From Acidimicrobiales bacterium (GTDB lineage Bacteria; Actinomycetota; Acidimicrobiia; Acidimicrobiales; AC-14): a stretch of DNA of 64,000 nt. Within the stretch, counting starts at the first letter, position 1, and every line of letters begins with the position of its first letter. Positions 14,682 to 23,215 of this stretch are shown here, piece after piece. Where the stretch lies: assembly GCA_025463925.1 (NCBI GenBank), contig JAODBK010000049.1, positions 1 to 64,000 on the forward strand, read 5' to 3'. Made by a program: the position numbers and the translations under genes. Under the pieces are notes generated by a model, which was given only the letters and a program-made list of their open reading frames with translations, was not told the DNA's origin and searched no databases.

Positions 14682-15614
14682 ATGGTCGCCATGACAACAA
14701 CTGCGCTCTCAGTTCGCGGGCTCACCAAGCGCTACGGCTCGCGCGTCGTCGTCGACCACCTGACCCTCGAGGTCCCGGCCGGCGTGGTCGCCGGTTTCGT
14801 GGGGCCCAACGGTGCCGGCAAGACGACGACGATGGCGATGCTCCTCGGACTGGTCCGCCCGACGTCCGGCGCCGGCACCGTGCTCGGCCACCCACTCGAC
14901 CACCCGGCCCGGTTCCTCCCCGATGTCGGGGCGCTCATCGAGAGCCCGGCGTTCTATCCCGCGCTGAGTGGCATCAAGAACCTCCGGATGCTCGCCACTG
15001 TCGGCGACCACGACGTCGACCGCATCCCCGCCCTCCTCGAACTGGTCGGGCTCGCCGATCGCGGCAACGACCCGTTCCGCAGCTACTCCCTCGGGATGAA
15101 ACAGCGGCTCGGCATCGCCGCCGCGCTGTTGGGCGACCCGCGACTCCTCATCCTCGACGAGCCGTCGAACGGCCTCGACCCGCAGGGCATGCGCGAGATG
15201 CGCGAGCTGATCGCCAAGGTGGCCGCCGACGGGCGAACCGTCCTCGTCTCCTCCCACGTGCTGAGCGAGCTGGAGCAGGTGTGCGACTGGCTGATCATGA
15301 TCGACAGCGGCGCCGTGCTCTTCGCGGGCGCCGTCGCCGACTTCGCCGCCGACTCGGATGCCGCGCTCACCATCGCCACCACCCGGCCGGCCGACTTGCC
15401 GAAGCTGCGTCAGGTGTTCGCCGACGCCGGGCATCTCGTGGAGCTCGGTGACGATCGCCTCGTGGCCCGCATGCACCCCGGCGACCTCGACGCCGTGGCG
15501 GCCGACCTCAACCGCGCCGCCTTCGACGCCGGGATCGTGCTCACCGAGCTGAGCCCCAAGCACACCACCCTCCAGGACCGCTATCTCAGCCTCGTCGACG
15601 GGAGCACCCGATGA
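14682..15614 (+). CDS. ABC exporter ATP-binding protein
   Basis: A 310-residue ATPase of the CcmA/NatA-like class. Walker A is GPNGAGKTTTMAML (about residue 42), the Q-loop region is GALIESPAFYP, the signature is YSLGMKQRLGIAAALLG, Walker B is LLILDEPSNGLDP and the H-loop is LVSSHVLSELEQ. The C-terminal 80 residues form the extra domain seen in lantibiotic- and bacitracin-type exporters (BcrA-like). The first ATG (14682) has GAGG upstream; ATG 14691 is possible. It overlaps the permease start by 4 bp. The two-component system directly upstream and the shared operator suggest induction by membrane stress or an antimicrobial, though the substrate is unknown. Confidence 0.94.
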   Translation: MVAMTTTALSVRGLTKRYGSRVVVDHLTLEVPAGVVAGFVGPNGAGKTTTMAMLLGLVRPTSGAGTVLGHPLDHPARFLPDVGALIESPAFYPALSGIKNLRMLATVGDHDVDRIPALLELVGLADRGNDPFRSYSLGMKQRLGIAAALLGDPRLLILDEPSNGLDPQGMREMRELIAKVAADGRTVLVSSHVLSELEQVCDWLIMIDSGAVLFAGAVADFAADSDAALTIATTRPADLPKLRQVFADAGHLVELGDDRLVARMHPGDLDAVAADLNRAAFDAGIVLTELSPKHTTLQDRYLSLVDGSTR

Positions 15615-16399
15615 CCCACGTGATCCGCGCCCAACTGATCCGTCTGCTGCGTCGCAAGACCATGGTGCTCGCGGCCGTCGGCGCCACCGCCTTTGCCGTC
15701 ATGGCCGCAACGACCGTGTTCAGCAGCGCCAAGCACGGCGGGGCCGGCCTCGGCGGTCGCGCGGTCACCTTGGAGACCCTGGCCGGCAAGGGCGGCGGCA
15801 CCTTGGCGTTCGCCACCGCGGCGTCCTTCATCGGCTTCTTCATCTTCGTGACCTTCATCGCGCTCATGGCCTCGGAGTTCTCGGGCGGCACGTTCCGGGC
15901 ATTGCTGCTGCGCGACCCCCGACGGCTCCGGGTCCTCGTCGGCCAGGTGGTCGGCATCCTCATCGTCATCGCCGGCATCGCCGCGGTCGCCGAGCTGCTG
16001 ACGTTCGCGCTCTCGTTCCTCATGGCCGCATCGCGGGGCGTGCCGACGTCGGCCTGGCTGTCGAGCGGCGGCGCCGGCGACGCCATCAAGAACTACGCCA
16101 CCGTGCTGGCCGGGGTCGGCGGGTGGGCGGTGCTCGGTACCACTCTTGCCGTCATCTTCCGCTCGGCCCCGCTCGCCCTCGGCATCGGCTTCGTGTGGGC
16201 CGGCCCGTTCGAGCATCTCGTCGCCAACGCCTGGACGACGGGCAACCAATGGTTCCCCGGCCTCGTGCTGCAGTCCCTGATCGCCGGTGGCACCAACGAG
16301 CTCGCCCTGGGCCGAGCCCTCGTCATGGGACTCGTCTACGTCGGCGTGGCCGCGACCGCCACCCTCGCCCTCGTCGCGACGCGCGACGTGACCGCCTGA
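15611..16399 (+). CDS. ABC-2 family permease
   Basis: A 262-residue membrane protein with about six helices, starting with a short cytoplasmic RAQLIRLLRRKTMVLAAVGA segment. Helices include AASFIGFFIFVTFIALMASE, VGQVVGILIVIAGIAAVAEL and GVGGWAVLGTTLAVIF. The conserved charged loop SEFSGGTFRALLLRDPRR between helices is typical of ABC-2 permeases in bacitracin/lantibiotic exporters. The ATGA overlap with the ATPase gene indicates coupled translation and a 1:1 complex. It ends one base from the convergent DUF4395 gene. Confidence 0.92.
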   Translation: MTHVIRAQLIRLLRRKTMVLAAVGATAFAVMAATTVFSSAKHGGAGLGGRAVTLETLAGKGGGTLAFATAASFIGFFIFVTFIALMASEFSGGTFRALLLRDPRRLRVLVGQVVGILIVIAGIAAVAELLTFALSFLMAASRGVPTSAWLSSGGAGDAIKNYATVLAGVGGWAVLGTTLAVIFRSAPLALGIGFVWAGPFEHLVANAWTTGNQWFPGLVLQSLIAGGTNELALGRALVMGLVYVGVAATATLALVATRDVTA

Positions 16400-16400
16400 A

Positions 16401-16973
16401 TCAGCGATGGCGCGTGGCAGAAGATCCGCCCGCGGCGCGAGTGGGCGGGCCGAGTGCGATGTTGTTGCAACGCTCGCAGACGTCGTCCGGGATCCAGCCG
16501 GCCTTCATGAGCAGGGCAAACATCTTGCACCCGAGGCAGTAGGCGAAGACCGACTCGAGGGTCGCGGCGACGACCAGCAGGCCGAGCAGCACGTACGCCG
16601 CCTCGCGCAATCCGAACCCGAGGGCCAGGACCGCGGCGGTCACCGAGAAGACCGCGCCGAATCCCTGGGCAAAGCGCTTCGGTGGGCCGGCCACGTACTT
16701 CGGCGCGACGCCGAGCCGCGGGGTGATCAGCCGCGTCGCGATCTGGCCGAGAGGACTCAACGTCGGCCCGGTCAGGACGCGTGCGACGAAGCCATAGGCC
16801 AGCGGCACCGTCAACCACGGCTGGTCGAAGACGATCGTGACCAGCGCCATGAGCACCACGCCGCCGGCCACCAAGCGGGCCGACACCTCGTTCACCGGAT
16901 TCGGGAACGAGAAGACCGTGCCCGCCCACCCGGATCGCGTCGACGAGTTGCCGACGGTCGATGCTGTCGTCAT
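16401..16973 (-). CDS. DUF4395 membrane protein
   Basis: A 190-residue membrane protein that matches DUF4395: FSFPNPVNEVSARLVAGGVV at the start, then helices LMALVTIVF, WLTVPLAYGFVARVL, and a late pair FGAVFSVTAAVLALGFGL and AAYVLLGLLVVAATLESVFA. The CLGCKMFALLMKAGWIPDDV segment has a CxxC that could be redox active; members are often found near thioredoxin-like genes, though none is here. A CERCN pair follows. ATG 16973 has a textbook AAGGAGG five bases upstream; longer frames lack support. The function is unknown; the CxxC suggests thiol-disulphide or metal chemistry at the membrane. Confidence 0.88.
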   Translation of the reverse strand: MTTASTVGNSSTRSGWAGTVFSFPNPVNEVSARLVAGGVVLMALVTIVFDQPWLTVPLAYGFVARVLTGPTLSPLGQIATRLITPRLGVAPKYVAGPPKRFAQGFGAVFSVTAAVLALGFGLREAAYVLLGLLVVAATLESVFAYCLGCKMFALLMKAGWIPDDVCERCNNIALGPPTRAAGGSSATRHR

Positions 16974-17067
16974 GTGGCCTCCTTGCTCCGCGTTGCAAGT
17001 GCCAACGGACGGGTTGGTATTCCCACTCGGTGGCAGGCCGAGCACCCGCGCCGGCCACCCGAGCCGC

Positions 17068-17670
17068 TCAGCTGCTCGGCGTCGGAGCCCGCCGCGCGTT
17101 GAAACGCATGACGACATGCCCGAGCCCCGGGCGCACCGAGACGTCGACGACGGGGAGACGGGCCAGCTCGGCTCGCAGTTCGTCGATCCCGATCATCCGG
17201 TGATCGGCGGGCTCGGCGCGGTGGAGCCATCGCATCGGGCCCGCGTCGACGAGGTCGTACGCGACCAGCAGACCGCCCGGACGGAGCACGCGCACCGCCT
17301 CGCTCAGCGCCTTCTCCCAGGCCACGGTGTGGTGGAGCATGATCCAACTGACGACGGTGTCGAAGCTCGAGTCGGCGAAGGGCAGCGCGGTGGCGTCGGC
17401 CTGGCGAGCCGTGACTCTGGTGCCGAACCGGGTGAGCTTCTCGACCGCGCTCGAGACCATGGTCTGGTCGAAGTCGGTGACGCACATGGTGATGGCGGGC
17501 GTCGTTGCGAGCAACTGCTCGGCCATGGCGCCGCTTCCTCCGCCGATCTCCAGCACCTCGCCACTGAGCGCGATGCCCTGAAGGGCCCAGGGCAGCACGA
17601 GACGGCGCGTGAACACGCGCCACGGGGCACTGCGGCAGACGGCCTTCTCGACCCGCGACATCGCCGGCAT
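17068..17670 (-). CDS. Class I SAM-dependent methyltransferase
   Basis: A 200-residue Methyltransf_11-type enzyme. Motif I is GEVLEIGGGSGAMAEQLL (SAM-binding glycine loop, about residue 42), motif II has CVTDFDQTM, the adenine-binding part is RQADATALPFADSSFDTVVS and the post-motif segment is EAVRVLRPGGLLVAYDLVD. ATG 17670 is preceded by TAGCCT and 7 nt, which fits a leaderless transcript starting at the ATG. The frame stays open far upstream across the next gene, but only this part has family features. The methyl acceptor is unknown; small-molecule or lipid substrates are common for this group. It is 50 bp downstream of the FtsX-like permease, same strand. Confidence 0.93.
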   Translation of the reverse strand: MPAMSRVEKAVCRSAPWRVFTRRLVLPWALQGIALSGEVLEIGGGSGAMAEQLLATTPAITMCVTDFDQTMVSSAVEKLTRFGTRVTARQADATALPFADSSFDTVVSWIMLHHTVAWEKALSEAVRVLRPGGLLVAYDLVDAGPMRWLHRAEPADHRMIGIDELRAELARLPVVDVSVRPGLGHVVMRFNARRAPTPSS

Positions 17671-17720
17671 GCGGGCGAGGCTAGGACGGATCGGTCGAGT
17701 TCGACGTGCGAGGTGAGTCG

Positions 17721-20210
17721 CTATTCGAGCGGGCGTCGGGCGATCGCGGGCGGTTGACGGCCCGCCAGCGCCCAGCCGCCGACCGCGGCCGCCACCGGCA
17801 GCCCGACCGCGATGGTGAGCAGGTTGGCGTAGGGCGGATGCCCGAGCGGGCCGAGGCGGTGGTGGTACCAGGCCACCGCCTCGACGTAGGCGCCTCCCAA
17901 CCCGAGGAGCACGCCCAACACGGCGAGGCTGCCGGCCGTGGCCGCGGTGAGGGTGCGCCGCGTCTTCGCGGTGGCCCCGGTCGCGGTGAGCGTGCGCAAC
18001 TCGTTGGCCGACTCGGCGCGGATGAGACCGACGGTCATGGCGAGCACGCCGAGCGCGAGCACGATGCCGGCCACGGACGCGTCGGTCCCGAGCTGGGAGG
18101 TGTTGTGGCGGTCGGCGGCCTCCACCGTGAGGCCGACCGCGGCCGCGGTCTTGGTCGCGCCGCGTATCTGGGCGGCGGTGATCGGGCGCCGGGCCTCGAT
18201 GAGCCACCCGGCCACGATGGGCTGCAGGCCGGTGGTCTCCAGGCCGTGGGCGGTGAGGAGCGCGACCGGCGCCGCAGCGTACGCCGGCATGTCCAGGGTC
18301 TGGATCTTGGGGTCGATGGTGTGCCGGGGGCCGGTGCCGAGGACGAGATGGCTGCCCAAGGCGCGGCGCGTGACCTGGACCAGGGCCAGGAGGGGCTTGG
18401 CGATGATGACGTCGGCCGCCGGGTCGATCTGGCTCGGGCTGATGCCGTCGTGGTCCAGGATTGCCGGGGTGGCGAGGTAGAGCGGCAGCAGCATCTCGAT
18501 CCGAGAGCCGCCGCCGGGCTCCGCCGTCATGGCGAGCAGCGCGGCGCGCTCGCGGCCCGGCACCGCTGCGCCCTGCAGGAGCTCTCCGGCGGGGTCCCGA
18601 GCGGTGTCGAGCTCGAGGGCCTTCTGGGCCCCGAGGCCGCTCGCGATGGTGGCGATGCCTTGTTCGGCGGTGTGGAGCTCCTCGGCGTTGATGTCGGGGA
18701 GGGGTTCGCGTGGGTTCGAGCGGTAGACGACCAGCTGGTTGGCGGGAAGGTTGGCCACGGTGGGGCCGTTGGTTGCTGACTGGTACGCGGATGTCACGGA
18801 GATGGTGGCGGCGATGACGACCGCGAGCGTGACGGCACCGAGGGCCGCGCCGGATCGGGCTCGATAGCGGGACAGGTCGCGGAGCGCCAGACGGACTGCG
18901 ACCGGCGCGCCGCCGACGCGTGACGCCAGCGCGCCGATCCCGAGCGGCGCCAGCGGGAGCAGCCCGACGGTTGCGGTCACGATGCCGAGCACGAGGAGGA
19001 TGCGACCCCGGTGTGACGCGGAGCCCGGGATCTGGTTGGCCCCGACCAACATGACGAGCCCAGCTGCCAGCAGGACACATCCCACCGTTGCGAACCGGCG
19101 GGCCGGCTGTGGTCGTGGGGGTCGGCCGGACAGCGCGGCCATCACCGACATGCGCGACAGCGATCGCGCCGGCCACCACGCGGCGGCGACCGCGGTGACG
19201 ATCGCCAGGCCGACCGCCGCGCCGACTCCCCACCACGGGATGGCGAAGCGATCGATGCGGTGGCCGACGACGGATTCCATCGCGGGTGCCAGGGCGAGCC
19301 ACCCGCCGAGGCCGGCGAGCGCGCCAGCCAGTGCGCCGGCCAGGCCGACGGCGGCGCCGTTGGCCACCATGACGAGGCGGACCTGACGTCGGGTGGCCCC
19401 GAGGGAGGTCAGCATCCCGAGGGCGCGCAAATGACGTTGGGCGACGACGGTGAAGCCGGCCACCGCCACGAGGCCGACGAAGAGCAAGCCCATGGTGGCG
19501 AGCGCCAAGACCGCCAGCGTCGAAGCCGCCTTGGAGACGGCCGAAACGCCTTCGATCTGCAGCGGTGCGCCGCTCGGCAAGTGCACGCGTGGGAGCTGGC
19601 CTGGTGCGCCATGGATGATGACGGCGACATTCGTGGCCGGGTCGGCTCCTCCTGATGCCGTCAGCGCGAATGTGTCGTGGAGGTCTTGCGGGTTCTCGAC
19701 CAACCCGACCACCCGGAAGGTTCGGTCCCCGGTCGCCCAGGTGGCGCCGACGTGGAGACCGAGAGTGGCAGCCAGGCGATGCGTCATCGCCACTTCGCCG
19801 ATGGTGGCGGGGAGCCGCCCGCCGATGAGCCGGGTCGTCGGATCGGCAGCGCCCGTGTCGTGAGCGCGGAGATCGACGGTGGCGATCGAGCCGGCGATGG
19901 TCAATCGGCGATGGTGGATGACTTGGCCGGAGCCGAACGCCGCGGTGATGGCCGCGAGGTCGTCGTTGAGGCGGGGATCGTTGCCGGGGAGACTGACGGT
20001 GGTGCTGGCGGTGGGGCCCGCGTTGGTGGCCAACGCCAGCCCGCCGGTGGTGGCCGCCACCGCGACGGTGACCAGGGCGAGAAGCAATGTCTGCTGGCGC
20101 CACTCACGGCGGAACAGTCGCGCTGACCACCGGACGATGGCCCGCCGCGCCGGCGCGCCGCCGCTCGCACGCTCGCGGCGCGCGAGCGGATCGACGACCG
20201 CGGTCGTCAT
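17721..20210 (-). CDS. FtsX/MacB-family ABC permease (large, two FtsX units)
   Basis: An 829-residue permease of the FtsX/MacB superfamily. It has an N-terminal helix (LFRREWRQQTLLLALVTVAV), a large extracytoplasmic domain, and a three-helix FtsX module (AVLALATMGLLFVGLVAVAG onward with LRALGMLTSLGATRRQVRLV). A second set includes SRYRARSGAALGAVTLAVVI, and the C-terminal FtsX module has ANELRTLTATGATAKTRRTL. The total of about ten helices fits the large actinobacterial exporters that often move lipids, lipoproteins or antibiotics. ATG 20210 overlaps the ATPase stop (ATGA), so an upstream in-frame ATG is rejected. Operon order: PadR, ATPase, permease, all overlapping. Confidence 0.93.
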   Translation of the reverse strand: MTTAVVDPLARRERASGGAPARRAIVRWSARLFRREWRQQTLLLALVTVAVAATTGGLALATNAGPTASTTVSLPGNDPRLNDDLAAITAAFGSGQVIHHRRLTIAGSIATVDLRAHDTGAADPTTRLIGGRLPATIGEVAMTHRLAATLGLHVGATWATGDRTFRVVGLVENPQDLHDTFALTASGGADPATNVAVIIHGAPGQLPRVHLPSGAPLQIEGVSAVSKAASTLAVLALATMGLLFVGLVAVAGFTVVAQRHLRALGMLTSLGATRRQVRLVMVANGAAVGLAGALAGALAGLGGWLALAPAMESVVGHRIDRFAIPWWGVGAAVGLAIVTAVAAAWWPARSLSRMSVMAALSGRPPRPQPARRFATVGCVLLAAGLVMLVGANQIPGSASHRGRILLVLGIVTATVGLLPLAPLGIGALASRVGGAPVAVRLALRDLSRYRARSGAALGAVTLAVVIAATISVTSAYQSATNGPTVANLPANQLVVYRSNPREPLPDINAEELHTAEQGIATIASGLGAQKALELDTARDPAGELLQGAAVPGRERAALLAMTAEPGGGSRIEMLLPLYLATPAILDHDGISPSQIDPAADVIIAKPLLALVQVTRRALGSHLVLGTGPRHTIDPKIQTLDMPAYAAAPVALLTAHGLETTGLQPIVAGWLIEARRPITAAQIRGATKTAAAVGLTVEAADRHNTSQLGTDASVAGIVLALGVLAMTVGLIRAESANELRTLTATGATAKTRRTLTAATAGSLAVLGVLLGLGGAYVEAVAWYHHRLGPLGHPPYANLLTIAVGLPVAAAVGGWALAGRQPPAIARRPLE

Positions 20211-20929
20211 CGGGCCTGATCGGAGATCAGCAAGGACTCCGGCGGCGGAGGTGGTGCGGTCTGGTCGACCACGCGGCCGTCGCGCAGGAACACCACCCGG
20301 TCGGCCCACGACGCGAGCTGCGCGTCGTGGGTGACGACGACGCCGGCCACGCCGCCGTGACAGGCGGCGCGCACGAGCCGCATGACCGCCTCGGCGTTGA
20401 CCGAGTCCAAGGCCCCGGATGGCTCGTCGGCGAGAAGGAGATGGCGATCCCCGACCACCGCCCGGGCAATGGCGACCCGCTGCCGTTCGCCGCCGGACAA
20501 CTCGTCGGGAAATCTCGTGGCCTGGTCGGCCAGTCCCAGCTGCTCGAGGACGTCGCGGGCCAGCTGCCGGGCCGACTTGAGCGGGCGGCCGTCGAGCTCG
20601 AGAGGCAGCGAGACGTTCTCCTCCGCGGTCAGGCCCGCGAGGAGGTTGAAGTCCTGGAAGACGAAACCGACCGAGCGGCGCCGAAGCCGGGCCCGGTCGT
20701 TGGCGGACAGGGCCGACAGCAGCCGGCCGTCGACGAGCACCTCGCCCGACGTCGGCTCTTCGAGACTGCCGGCGATCGTCAACAGCGTGCTCTTGCCCGA
20801 ACCGCTCGGGCCCATCACCGCCACCAGCTCGCCGGCATCGACACTGAGGCTGACGTCGCGCAGCGCGTGCACCTCACCCGGGCCATCGCCGTAGCGCTTC
20901 GACACCTGCTGAAGATCCAAGACGGTCAT
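20207..20929 (-). CDS. ABC ATPase, LolD/MacB type
   Basis: A 240-residue ATPase. Walker A is MGPSGSGKSTLLTIAG, the Q-loop is FVFQDFNLLAGLTAEEN, the signature is LSGGERQRVAIARAVVG, Walker B is HLLLADEPSGALD and the H-loop is VVVTHDAQLASWADR. The GPSGSGKST and QDFNLL forms are those of LolD/MacB/FtsE-type ATPases that partner FtsX-like permeases. It lies between the PadR gene (4-bp overlap upstream) and the FtsX-like permease (4-bp overlap downstream). Such complexes act as mechanotransmitters or exporters. Expression is likely controlled by the PadR protein through the palindrome upstream of the operon. Confidence 0.96.
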   Translation of the reverse strand: MTVLDLQQVSKRYGDGPGEVHALRDVSLSVDAGELVAVMGPSGSGKSTLLTIAGSLEEPTSGEVLVDGRLLSALSANDRARLRRRSVGFVFQDFNLLAGLTAEENVSLPLELDGRPLKSARQLARDVLEQLGLADQATRFPDELSGGERQRVAIARAVVGDRHLLLADEPSGALDSVNAEAVMRLVRAACHGGVAGVVVTHDAQLASWADRVVFLRDGRVVDQTAPPPPPESLLISDQAR

Positions 20930-21516
20930 CGCCGCACCCCCACACGCCTCGGCAGCTTCGGCATCTTCGGCAGCGGGGCCGCGGTCGACACTCCCGCGTC
21001 GGCCTTCGCCCGCTTGAGCCGGCCGTCGGCGGTGTCGAGCCAGCGGATCACCCCGTCGAGCCGGAACAGCTCGGCGTCGACCACCAACGCCAGCGCCACG
21101 TCATCGTTGGCCGCCAGGTCCTTGATCCGTGTCCATTGCTGCATCAACTCGACGAGATGACGGCGATGGACCTGCACCACCTCACGCACGTCCACGCCGG
21201 GGAGACGGGCGGCGATGAGGACCTTGATGACCAGCTCGTCGCGCGGGGGTGAGGACAGATCAGGTGGCGTCCGCAACCACGCCGCGAGCTCGTCCTCGCC
21301 GTCGGTCGTGATGCGGAAGTTGCGCTGCGGGCCGTCGTCGCCGTCGCCGTCGGACGCGACCAGCCCGTCGCGCTCCAGCCGCTGCAACGTCGTGTACACC
21401 TGCCCGACGTTGAGCGGCCACACCTCGCCGGTGCGGGCCTCGAACTCCTGTCGGAGTTGGAGGCCGTACTTCGGCCCTTCGCTCAACAACGCCAACAGCG
21501 AATGGCGGACGCTCAT
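20926..21516 (-). CDS. PadR-family transcriptional regulator
   Basis: A 196-residue regulator. The N-terminal PadR winged helix reads SLLALLSEGPKYGLQLRQEF, then GQVYTTLQRLERDGLV and a wing at RNFRITTDGEDEL. The C-terminal helical part (about residues 90-160, Vir_C-like) would form the dimer. ATG 21516 has GGGAG four bases upstream. It is the first gene of the operon PadR-ATPase-FtsX permease, an arrangement well known in actinobacteria and firmicutes where PadR represses its own exporter. A perfect 7+1+7 palindrome lies 23-37 bp upstream of its start. Confidence 0.95.
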   Translation of the reverse strand: MSVRHSLLALLSEGPKYGLQLRQEFEARTGEVWPLNVGQVYTTLQRLERDGLVASDGDGDDGPQRNFRITTDGEDELAAWLRTPPDLSSPPRDELVIKVLIAARLPGVDVREVVQVHRRHLVELMQQWTRIKDLAANDDVALALVVDAELFRLDGVIRWLDTADGRLKRAKADAGVSTAAPLPKMPKLPRRVGVRR

Positions 21517-21538
21517 GGTGCTCCCTGCATGCCGAGGT

Positions 21539-21553
21539 GAATACTCAGTATTC
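21539..21553. promoter_or_regulatory. PadR operator palindrome
   Basis: GAATACT-C-AGTATTC is a perfect 15-bp palindrome 23 bp upstream of the PadR start codon. It is the most AT-rich stretch in the area, so it probably overlaps the core promoter (GTAGAAT on the reverse strand is a -10-like candidate). PadR repressors are known to bind such short inverted repeats in their own promoters. Confidence 0.75.
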
Positions 21554-21663
21554 TACCTGCGCGGCGACGTGGGTCAAGCGCAGCTCGCGCGGTCGTCGAG
21601 GGACGCGCGACGTTGGTCGCCCTTCCGGCTGACGGCGTGGGGCACCGGTGATCCGGCGCGAGG

Positions 21664-22584
21664 TCAGTTGATCGGCGGGGGGACGCCCTCGGCGCTGGCC
21701 GCGAGCTCCGGGTCCCAGCTGCAGACCATGCATGCGTGCCGAATCGCCGAACGGCCGAAGTCGAGCGCGGCGCGGTGTGGGTCCGGTGCGACGCGCACGT
21801 CGTCCCAATCGAGGACGTACTCGCCCAGTCCGGCATCCCAACGCGCCGCCGCGGGTGACAGCGTCGCGTTCTCGAACCCGTCCGGGGCAGGAAAGGCGTA
21901 TGCGAAGAACGCCGCGTGTGGATAGCGGGCGTCTCCCGGCCACCAGCCGACCTCGATCTGCTGGGCATCGCCCGAGTTGCGCATGATGAAGTCGTTCGAC
22001 GGCGGGTCGACCCGTCGACCGGAGAACAGGCTCACCGCGAGGTCGAAGCTGCCCCACCACGCGTTGACCGGCGTGGCTCGACCCCGGTACGGGGCACGCA
22101 GCGCCGCGAGCACCAGGGCGGCCTGGGTTGCCGCCGCGAAGTAGGCGGTCGCCTGGTTCGGGTCGTAGGTGGCGTGCTCGACGTCCTCGTCGAGCGGCGT
22201 CGTCCATGGGGTCTCTTGCGGCGTGGGGTTGATCTGGACCGGGCCGACGAGGTCGCCGACGGCCGCCAACACCTCGCGCGTGACGTCGGCGACCGGCCGG
22301 TCACGAGCGAGCGGGACGCGCCGAACGCGACCGTCGGTGTGCTCGGCCACCGCGTGGTGGGTGTGCAGGTCGAGCGCGACGACCAGCGCGCCCGAGCCGT
22401 CGGGCGCCGGCAGCGGCAAGGTCTCCCAGCCCCGCCCGCTGAGGCGCAGGGCGGCATGCTGGAGTTGCGGCTCGGGCGGGGCGAGCGCCACCGCGAGCTT
22501 GCCGAGCACCTGGCTGTGCGCGTGCAGGGTGTCGCACGTGGCACTCCACACTTCGTAGGAAAGCGGCGGCCATGTCGTGGACAC
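21664..22584 (-). CDS. DUF5996 family protein
   Basis: A 306-residue soluble protein matching the DUF5996 pattern: WPPLSYEVWSATCDTLHAHS near the start, LGKLAVALAPPEPQLQHAAL, VVALDLHTHHAVAEHTDG, INPTPQETPWTTPLDED, AYFAAATQAALVLAALRAPY and WWGSFDLAVSLFSGR, then FIMRNSGDAQQIEVGWWPGD. The many conserved Trp, His and Asp residues suggest an enzyme or ligand binder, but no activity is known. GTG 22584 is chosen because TAGCGT precedes it by 7 nt (leaderless pattern); a longer frame to 22683 would overlap the promoter of the divergent coiled-coil gene. It is a single-gene unit. Confidence 0.85.
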   Translation of the reverse strand: MSTTWPPLSYEVWSATCDTLHAHSQVLGKLAVALAPPEPQLQHAALRLSGRGWETLPLPAPDGSGALVVALDLHTHHAVAEHTDGRVRRVPLARDRPVADVTREVLAAVGDLVGPVQINPTPQETPWTTPLDEDVEHATYDPNQATAYFAAATQAALVLAALRAPYRGRATPVNAWWGSFDLAVSLFSGRRVDPPSNDFIMRNSGDAQQIEVGWWPGDARYPHAAFFAYAFPAPDGFENATLSPAAARWDAGLGEYVLDWDDVRVAPDPHRAALDFGRSAIRHACMVCSWDPELAASAEGVPPPIN

Positions 22585-22697
22585 GCGAGCCACGCTAGCG
22601 ACGATGATCCGACGTCGTCGGCCCAGGAATGGGGGCGCAGGCAGGAGGCGCCCGTGGTGCAGCGAATCCTCCACGGATGACATCCCCCGAGGACCTG

Positions 22698-23105
22698 ATG
22701 CAGACGATCGCCTCCGAGGCGTCCGGGCTGGCCAACGAGGTGCTGGCCGCGACTCGCACCGAAGCCGAGCGGTTGGCCGAGCTGCGGCGGAAGGCGGAGG
22801 AGACGCTGGTTGAGGCTCGCGCCGAGGCCGAACGGTTGGTCGCGGCGGCCCGGAAGTCCGCCGAGGTCGATCAGGCCCGCCGTTGGTCCGACACCGAGCA
22901 CGCCTGCAGCGAGCTGCTGGCGGCCGCCGAAGCCGAGGCCGAGCGGAGCCAGCGCTCGGCCGACGCCATCGTCGCGGATGCCGAGGCGAAGGCTCGCGAG
23001 GTCCGCGACGAGCTGGTCGAGCTGCTGGCCGGGACGCGCGCCGAGATCGAGTCCGCCCGGGCGGTGCTCCACCAGCTGGTCGACGGGCCGAGCATCGACC
23101 ATTAG
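22698..23105 (+). CDS. Coiled-coil Ala/Glu-rich protein
   Basis: A 135-residue protein made almost entirely of helix: heptad-like Ala, Glu, Arg and Leu from residue 1 to 120, with repeated EAERL/AEAEAER units. It has no membrane segment or catalytic motif. It looks like the stalk of an F-type ATPase b subunit or a DivIVA-like scaffold, but lacks the distinguishing N-terminal features of both. ATG 22698 has GAGGA four bases upstream; ATG 22677 would add seven residues without a ribosome site. It is divergent from DUF5996 and about 110 bp upstream of the secreted GH25-like gene. Function unknown. Confidence 0.7.
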   Translation: MQTIASEASGLANEVLAATRTEAERLAELRRKAEETLVEARAEAERLVAAARKSAEVDQARRWSDTEHACSELLAAAEAEAERSQRSADAIVADAEAKAREVRDELVELLAGTRAEIESARAVLHQLVDGPSIDH

Positions 23106-23215
23106 GTCGCGCGCCACCGGAAGCTCAAGCGCGCCCTGACGCGGGCCGATGTCGACGGACGACAACCGGTCTGCGACGATGAAGCCAGGACGCACCGCCT
23201 CGGCGGCGTGCGGGG

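Noticed and set aside
17671-20103. Very long reverse-strand frame reading through from the methyltransferase into the region of the FtsX permease
   Set aside because: Only its last 200 residues resemble a protein (the methyltransferase); the upstream part is Arg/Pro/His-rich shadow sequence of the real permease.
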